18,004 bases of DNA from JBHWPB01 sp043424675 (lineage in GTDB: Bacteria; Bacillota; Bacilli; Lactobacillales; Carnobacteriaceae_A), in assembly GCA_043424675.1 (NCBI GenBank), contig JBHWPB010000020.1, forward strand, positions 1-18,004. Reading direction: 5' to 3'. The notes under the pieces are model-generated. The model did no database searches and had not been told where the DNA came from. It saw only the letters and a list, made by a program, of their open reading frames with translations. This document shows positions 14,361 to 18,004 of the stretch, piece by piece (positions within the stretch are counted from its first letter, which is position 1; each line of letters opens with the position of its first letter). The position numbers were made by a program, and so were the translations under genes.

Positions 14361-15912
14361 AAGTCACCTCTCTGATCTCCTCTTCACTCATAGACTTGAT
14401 GCCTAGCATATAAAGTCCTAATTCATTTTCACTCACTGTGGAAGCATCCTTGAAATAAGCAGATATCTTGCCATTATAAAAGACAATCAAGCTATCCGAG
14501 ACATTCAAAACTTCATTGATATCCGCTGAACTTAAAAGGATCGCTGTATCATTGTCTCGCATTTCGACAAGCTGCTCATGGATAAACTTAGCAGCTCCGA
14601 CGTCTATTCCACGTGTGGGCTGGTCAGCTACTAAAATATCAACTTTGCCTGACATTTCTCGAGCCGCTACAACTTTCTGCATATTACCACCCGAAAGCAT
14701 ACGAATAGGCGTTTTTTCACTATCTGTTTTAATTTGGAAAGAACGAATCATTTCTTGACTGAACTCATTAATTCTTTCATCGTCTAACAATCCTCTTTTA
14801 TTGAAGTTCTCGTGATGGAAACGGTTTGCTATTAAATTTTCTTCTATCGTGCCATCTGCCATGACCCCAAGCGTTAAGCGGTCTTCAGGAATGTGGTTCA
14901 TATTGAGCTTGCGTCTGTTCATGACACCATTTTCCTGAGGCGCAACCGTTTCATGGATTCTGATTTCTCCTTGATAGTTTTCGTTGAGTCCGGTGATTGA
15001 GTCTATGAGCTCTCTCTGGCCGTTCCCTTCAACTCCTGCAATTCCGAGGATTTCACCTTTCCGCACATCAAAACTGACGTGATCCACAACAACGTTATCT
15101 TCTGAATCACATACGGTTAAATCTCTTACCTTGAGGATATTTTCTTTAGGTTGAGCAGGTAGCCGAGAGACCTTACTTTCAACCTTACGGCCCACCATAA
15201 GCTCGGACAATGTTTCGATTGTGACATCTGCTAAATCATAAGTTCCAATACTTTCTCCGTTACGCAAGACAGTCCCTCTCGAACATATTTCTTTGATTTC
15301 GTCTAATTTGTGAGAAATAAAAATAATGGAGTGACCTTCATCTCTCAATATTTTCAGTTGAACAAATAACTCTTCAGTTTCTTGCGGAGTTAAAACTGCG
15401 GTCGGCTCGTCTAAAATAAGAATCTCAGCTCCACGAATCAGGGCCTTTAGAATCTCTACCTTTTGTTTCTGGCCTACATTCAAATCTCCCACAGTTTGTT
15501 CAGGTCTTACATTGAAGTTATATTTTTTTGCGATATTTTCAACTTCTTGGTTCATTTGAGAGTAATCGAGTGCGATTCCCTTGCTCGGTTCTATTCCCAG
15601 CACGATATTTTCTGCTACAGTTAAATTCTCATCTAACATGAAATGTTGGTGAACCATTCCAATCCTGTGGTTGATTGCATCTAAGGGGGATGCAAAGGAA
15701 ACTTTTTCTCCCTTCAGCAACAGCTCCCCTTCGGTAGGATCTTCACTCCCGAATAGAATTTTCATAAGTGTTGATTTTCCAGCACCATTTTCTCCCAGCA
15801 GAGCATGAATTTCATTATATCCTAACTTGAACGTAACGTCTTTGTTTGCCGTCACACCGTTAGGATAGACTTTAGTAACATCATTCATCTCTAAAATATA
15901 ATCCTGTGTCAT
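14353..15912 (-). CDS. Nucleoside ABC transporter ATP-binding protein (YufO/NupA type)
   Basis: A 519-residue protein with two fused ABC ATPase domains. Domain 1 is complete: Walker A GENGAGKST (40-48), Q-loop Gln89, signature LNVGQKQ (144-150), Walker B ILILDEP with catalytic Glu169, and switch His201. Domain 2 is degenerate as usual for this family: the Walker A position reads GVEGNGQRE (293-301) without Lys, LSGGN is at 406-410, and Walker B ends VADQP with Gln in place of the catalytic Glu. The ATG has GGAGGG 4 bases upstream. It lies 41 bases after deoD. No substrate-binding lipoprotein gene accompanies the transporter here. Confidence 0.95.
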   Translation of the reverse strand: MTQDYILEMNDVTKVYPNGVTANKDVTFKLGYNEIHALLGENGAGKSTLMKILFGSEDPTEGELLLKGEKVSFASPLDAINHRIGMVHQHFMLDENLTVAENIVLGIEPSKGIALDYSQMNQEVENIAKKYNFNVRPEQTVGDLNVGQKQKVEILKALIRGAEILILDEPTAVLTPQETEELFVQLKILRDEGHSIIFISHKLDEIKEICSRGTVLRNGESIGTYDLADVTIETLSELMVGRKVESKVSRLPAQPKENILKVRDLTVCDSEDNVVVDHVSFDVRKGEILGIAGVEGNGQRELIDSITGLNENYQGEIRIHETVAPQENGVMNRRKLNMNHIPEDRLTLGVMADGTIEENLIANRFHHENFNKRGLLDDERINEFSQEMIRSFQIKTDSEKTPIRMLSGGNMQKVVAAREMSGKVDILVADQPTRGIDVGAAKFIHEQLVEMRDNDTAILLSSADINEVLNVSDSLIVFYNGKISAYFKDASTVSENELGLYMLGIKSMSEEEIREVTYE

Positions 15913-15953
15913 GTTTCCCTCCTGTTTCTAGACTCAATATAGTAAGTACATGA

Positions 15954-16682
15954 TTATTCCGGTGCTATTTCAAGAGCTAACTCCATCATTTGAGTATAGC
16001 CTACTTCTCTGTCTTCTGAGCTTTCTGCCTCATTAGTTACCAGACTGTCGCTGATTGTAAACATAGCGAGGCTATTTTTTTGATGTTTTGCCGCAACAGT
16101 GTAAAGAGCATGGGACTCCATTTCTACACAGAGCACGCCATTGTCCGCTAATTTCTGATTATAATTTTGATCTTCATCTCCATAAAAAGCATCAGATGAA
16201 AGCACTGGTCCAAAGTGGGTTTGAATAGCTTGATTTTCTGCTTCTTCTTTAGCAGCAAACAAGAGATTGAAGTCAGGTGTCGGCGGAAAACTTATCTTTC
16301 CAAATCTTCCTGTATTGATACTGGAATCTGTAGCTGCTGCTGTTGCGACAACTAAATCACGAAGCCCAATATCCTCTTGCAGGGATCCTGCTGTCCCGAT
16401 GCGGATAATGTTTTCTACCTCATAAAAGCCAAATAATTCATTATAATAAATTGCTGCAGAAGGACCGCCCATTCCTGATCCCATGACAGAGACACGTTTT
16501 CCATTATATTCTCCCGTATAACCAAACATGTTTCTGACCTGATTAAACTGTGTAACGTTCTCCAAGTAGTTTTCCGCGATAAATTTTGCACGCAGCGGAT
16601 CTCCAGGCATTAAAACTGTATTCGCTATTTCATCTGGACTTTCTGCTTCAATATGTGGCGTTGGTATTGGTTTATTAGACAT
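15954..16682 (-). CDS. deoD: Purine-nucleoside phosphorylase, DeoD type
   Basis: A 242-residue member of the hexameric NP-I family, cleaving purine (deoxy)ribonucleosides with phosphate to free base and pentose-1-phosphate. Matched features are TPHIEA with His10, the phosphate loop MPGDPLRAK with Gly27/Arg31, Arg50, RIGTAGS with Arg94, the ribose-binding VEMES (186-190), and TISDS with the catalytic Asp212, followed by Arg225. The N-terminus is a few residues longer than in E. coli. The ATG overlaps the kinase gene by 8 bases, with GGAGGA upstream inside that gene. Its product ribose-1-phosphate is the substrate of DeoB in the same operon. Confidence 0.96.
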   Translation of the reverse strand: MSNKPIPTPHIEAESPDEIANTVLMPGDPLRAKFIAENYLENVTQFNQVRNMFGYTGEYNGKRVSVMGSGMGGPSAAIYYNELFGFYEVENIIRIGTAGSLQEDIGLRDLVVATAAATDSSINTGRFGKISFPPTPDFNLLFAAKEEAENQAIQTHFGPVLSSDAFYGDEDQNYNQKLADNGVLCVEMESHALYTVAAKHQKNSLAMFTISDSLVTNEAESSEDREVGYTQMMELALEIAPE

Positions 16683-17580
16683 TTTTTTCTTCCTCCATAT
16701 ATTTTTTCTCTACTTCTTCTAGATTCGGTATGGAATTGACTGCACCTTTCACACCAATAGAAAGGCTGCTTGCAATGCTCGCTTTATCTAAACTGTCTTT
16801 GACGCTATCTCCTGCAAGAAGCGATGCAAGTACAAATCCTGTGAAAGTATCGCCCGCCCCTGTTGTGTCTACAACCGGAGTCAGATAAGCTTCTTGTTCC
16901 ACTTTTTGTTTGCCATCAAAATAAATAGATCCCTTATCACCGAGAGTGAGAATGAAAACAGCATCCGGATACTTTTTGTGCAACTCATCGAGTATCTCAT
17001 CGGGATCAGTCTTGCCAGTGAGGCCATTTCCTTCCGTTTCATTTAAGATAAAACAATCTACTTGATCAAGCGGAGCATTCAACAGCTCTCTATTTATCGG
17101 TGAAGGATTTAAGACGACATGGTGTCCTTCTTCTTTAGCTCTTTCGATAATATAACCCACATTAGATATTTCATTCTGCAAGAGGACAAGACTTTCCTGC
17201 CCCTTGAAATGATCGAAGACTTTATCAATGTGATCTTTAGTTACAAGGAAGTTTGCTCCTCCTTCAACTAAAATACAATTATTTCCAGTTGTGTCAATTT
17301 GGATAACAGCGTGGCCGCTGTGTGTGTCCAATTCTAGCAAATAATCTGTTGGAATATTATTTGTACTAAGTGCTTTTTTCAGGATATTCCCGTCAGTACC
17401 GATTGCTCCGATATGATGGACCGTTGCTTGTGCTCTTTTCAAAGCTATACTTTGGTTCAAGCCTTTACCACCGATGAGTTCCTGGTGTTTTTTAGATGCT
17501 ACCGTCATACCACTCTGGACAAAAGCGTCCACTTCGTATGTCCGATCAATATTTAATGAACCAAAATTCAATATTTCCAA
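16675..17580 (-). CDS. PfkB-family sugar kinase, probable ribokinase
   Basis: A 301-residue PfkB kinase. It has the sugar-binding start FGSLNID (6-12), GGKGLNQ (37-43), LLQNEI (133-138), NPSP (158-161), NETEG (180-184) and the ATP/anion-hole motif VVDTTGAGDTFTG, with catalytic Asp244. The order and wording of the motifs resemble ribokinase. Ribose released by the operon's nucleoside hydrolase is the obvious substrate (inference); a nucleoside kinase is the main alternative. The start is TTG at 17580, with AAGGAG 12 bases upstream, which is long, so the exact start is less certain than for its neighbours. It is the first gene of the operon and overlaps deoD by 8 bases. Confidence 0.9.
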   Translation of the reverse strand: MEILNFGSLNIDRTYEVDAFVQSGMTVASKKHQELIGGKGLNQSIALKRAQATVHHIGAIGTDGNILKKALSTNNIPTDYLLELDTHSGHAVIQIDTTGNNCILVEGGANFLVTKDHIDKVFDHFKGQESLVLLQNEISNVGYIIERAKEEGHHVVLNPSPINRELLNAPLDQVDCFILNETEGNGLTGKTDPDEILDELHKKYPDAVFILTLGDKGSIYFDGKQKVEQEAYLTPVVDTTGAGDTFTGFVLASLLAGDSVKDSLDKASIASSLSIGVKGAVNSIPNLEEVEKKYMEEEKNV

Positions 17581-17634
17581 TATTTATTCCAACTCCTTAA
17601 TTTATATATGAAAGCCCATACATCTTTTTTAATT

Positions 17635-17678
17635 AAAAATAAAAGCCTGAGCAAGTTATGATAATGCTGTCGGCTTTC
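17635..17678 (-). terminator. Candidate leader terminator/attenuator of the nucleoside operon
   Basis: In the leader RNA, GAAAGCC (17672-17678) can pair with GGCUUUU (17641-17647), followed directly by a U-rich tract (UUUUAUUUUU). The enclosed loop is large (about 24 bases), with only a 3-bp inner AGC/GCU stem, so termination would be partial. The same GAAAGCC can pair instead with GGCUUUC at 17610-17616, just before the Shine-Dalgarno. The two structures exclude each other. Regulation by attenuation is an inference. Confidence 0.45.
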
Positions 17679-17687
17679 TATACGACA

Positions 17688-17716
17688 ATGATAACCTTGA
17701 TTAATAAGAGTGTCAA
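17688..17716 (-). promoter_or_regulatory. Main promoter of the nucleoside-salvage operon
   Basis: On the minus strand a perfect -35 TTGACA (17711-17716) and a -10 TATCAT (17688-17693) have a 17-base spacer. Transcription would start near 17681, leaving a leader of about 100 bases before the kinase TTG. It is the best sigma-A promoter in the 410-base gap. Confidence 0.82.
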
Positions 17717-17749
17717 TATAAAGTAAAGGATTAATTAAAGGGCTTTCAT

Positions 17750-17936
17750 CGTTATAGTTTTCATCTTTTCATTACTTATTATAGCTTGAAAACTAGAAAT
17801 ATGGAAGTGTTCCCACACTGATGGATTGTAGCATATATTTACCTAAACTTTACCATGTCTTTCAAATTCTTAAATTTTTTTCATAATAAATAATGGAAGA
17901 TTATAGAATTAAGTTAGCCACTTCAAATAAAAAAGC
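17750..17936. other. AT-rich intergenic stretch upstream of the nucleoside operon
   Basis: No convincing gene is seen here. On the minus strand there is an extended -10 (TGC then TACAAT, 17825-17830) without a good -35, and another TATAAT-like hexamer near 17781-17786. A small hairpin around 17808-17820 (AGTGT/ACACT) has no U-tract. These could be secondary promoters or chance matches in AT-rich DNA. Confidence 0.3.
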
Positions 17937-17993
17937 CATGTGAACGTGTTATATTGAAAGTACCACCAAATCAATATAAGGGGAATTCACATG
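17937..17993 (+). promoter_or_regulatory. Nested hairpin covering the ribosome binding site and start of the right-edge ORF
   Basis: Two arms nest. CATGTGAA (17937-17944) pairs with TTCACATG (17986-17993), and TTATATTGA (17949-17957) pairs with TCAATATAA (17971-17979), enclosing a 13-base loop. The inner 3' arm touches the Shine-Dalgarno AAGGGG (17978-17983), and the outer 3' arm contains the ATG. In RNA read through from upstream this would hide the start. Insertion sequences are known to use such a device against read-through expression. Confidence 0.6.
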
Positions 17994-18004
17994 ACTCAAA
18001 TAAA
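17991..18004 (+). CDS. First codons of a plus-strand ORF, possibly a transposase (cut off by window edge)
   Basis: Four full codons (Met-Thr-Gln-Ile) are visible, preceded by AAGGGG 7 bases upstream. This is the only well-formed plus-strand start in the window. The opposite orientation to every other gene, the occluding hairpin and the MTQ start (seen, for instance, in IS256-type transposases) point to an insertion sequence. Four residues cannot establish that, and no terminal inverted repeat or target duplication can be verified here. Confidence 0.35.

Larger units (their letters stand above)
17608..17749. repeat. Inverted ATGAAAGCCC boxes flanking the operon promoter
   Basis: ATGAAAGCCC (17608-17617) and its exact reverse complement GGGCTTTCAT (17740-17749) bracket the promoter and leader at a distance of about 130 bases. 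Each box extended to 16 bases resembles a CcpA cre site: 17608-17623 misses the consensus only at the central CG, and the other misses at two positions. They could be operators for catabolite control or another regulator, or the ends of a small decayed element. Confidence 0.45.

Noticed and set aside
17578..17690. Known purine or preQ1 riboswitch in the nucleoside operon leader
   Set aside because: The conserved loop sequences of those classes are not visible and the leader is only about 100 bases. A covariance-model search would settle it.
17737..17766. Possible minus-strand leader peptide MKTITMKAL near the cre-like box
   Set aside because: It lies upstream of the main promoter and has no Shine-Dalgarno; a short frame like this is expected by chance.
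1..18004. CRISPR array, tRNA genes, prophage, toxin-antitoxin or defence genes
   Set aside because: No regularly spaced repeats, tRNA-like cloverleaf sequence, phage genes or defence-protein motifs were seen when reading both strands.

Overview
The window looks like chromosomal DNA of a low-GC Gram-positive bacterium of the order Lactobacillales, most likely a Carnobacteriaceae/Enterococcaceae-type organism. The grounds are strong AAGGAG/GGAGG ribosome binding sites, TTG and GTG starts behind such sites, sigma-A type promoters with 17-base spacers, and gene sets typical of that order (pgi next to a YugI/CvfD-type S1 protein; YunD-YutD-YutF with a TIGR01906 membrane protein). This is inference from content; no marker long enough to name a genus is present. 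All 15 recognisable complete protein genes, and the rRNA operon head, lie on the minus strand, so the window is best read from right to left. The only likely plus-strand gene is cut off at the right edge.

Layout, left to right. (1) 1-360: head of an rRNA operon, with tandem promoters P1 and P2, a boxA-like antiterminator, three leader hairpins and the first bases of 16S rRNA running off the left edge. (2) 461-3445: the unit ppiB - S1-domain protein - pgi - GNAT acetyltransferase, ending in a strong terminator just before the rRNA promoters. (3) 3552-6930: the tightly overlapped unit yunD - yutD - yutF - TIGR01906 membrane protein, with its own -10 box and terminator. (4) 6944-7941: a single-gene unit for a two-domain VOC/CatE-like protein, with promoter and terminator. 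(5) 7982-17716: a nine-gene nucleoside-salvage operon (about 9.7 kb): PfkB-type sugar kinase, deoD, nucleoside ABC transporter (ATPase and two permeases), an MFS transporter, a nucleoside hydrolase, deoB and a Cof-type HAD phosphatase. (6) 17581-18004: the control region of that operon, followed by an RBS-occluding hairpin and the first codons of a plus-strand ORF, possibly a transposase.

The nucleoside operon makes metabolic sense as one machine. The YufO/P/Q-type ABC transporter brings nucleosides in. DeoD phosphorolyses purine nucleosides to ribose-1-phosphate, which DeoB converts to ribose-5-phosphate. In parallel the nucleoside hydrolase releases free ribose, which the PfkB kinase can phosphorylate to ribose-5-phosphate. 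Both routes therefore meet at the pentose phosphate pathway. The operon has no deoC and no substrate-binding lipoprotein gene for the ABC transporter.

No defence island, CRISPR array, prophage or evidently novel multi-gene system is visible. The most unusual signals are regulatory: a candidate leader attenuator with two alternative partner strands in front of the nucleoside operon, paired cre-like boxes flanking its promoter, and the hairpin masking the start of the right-edge ORF.
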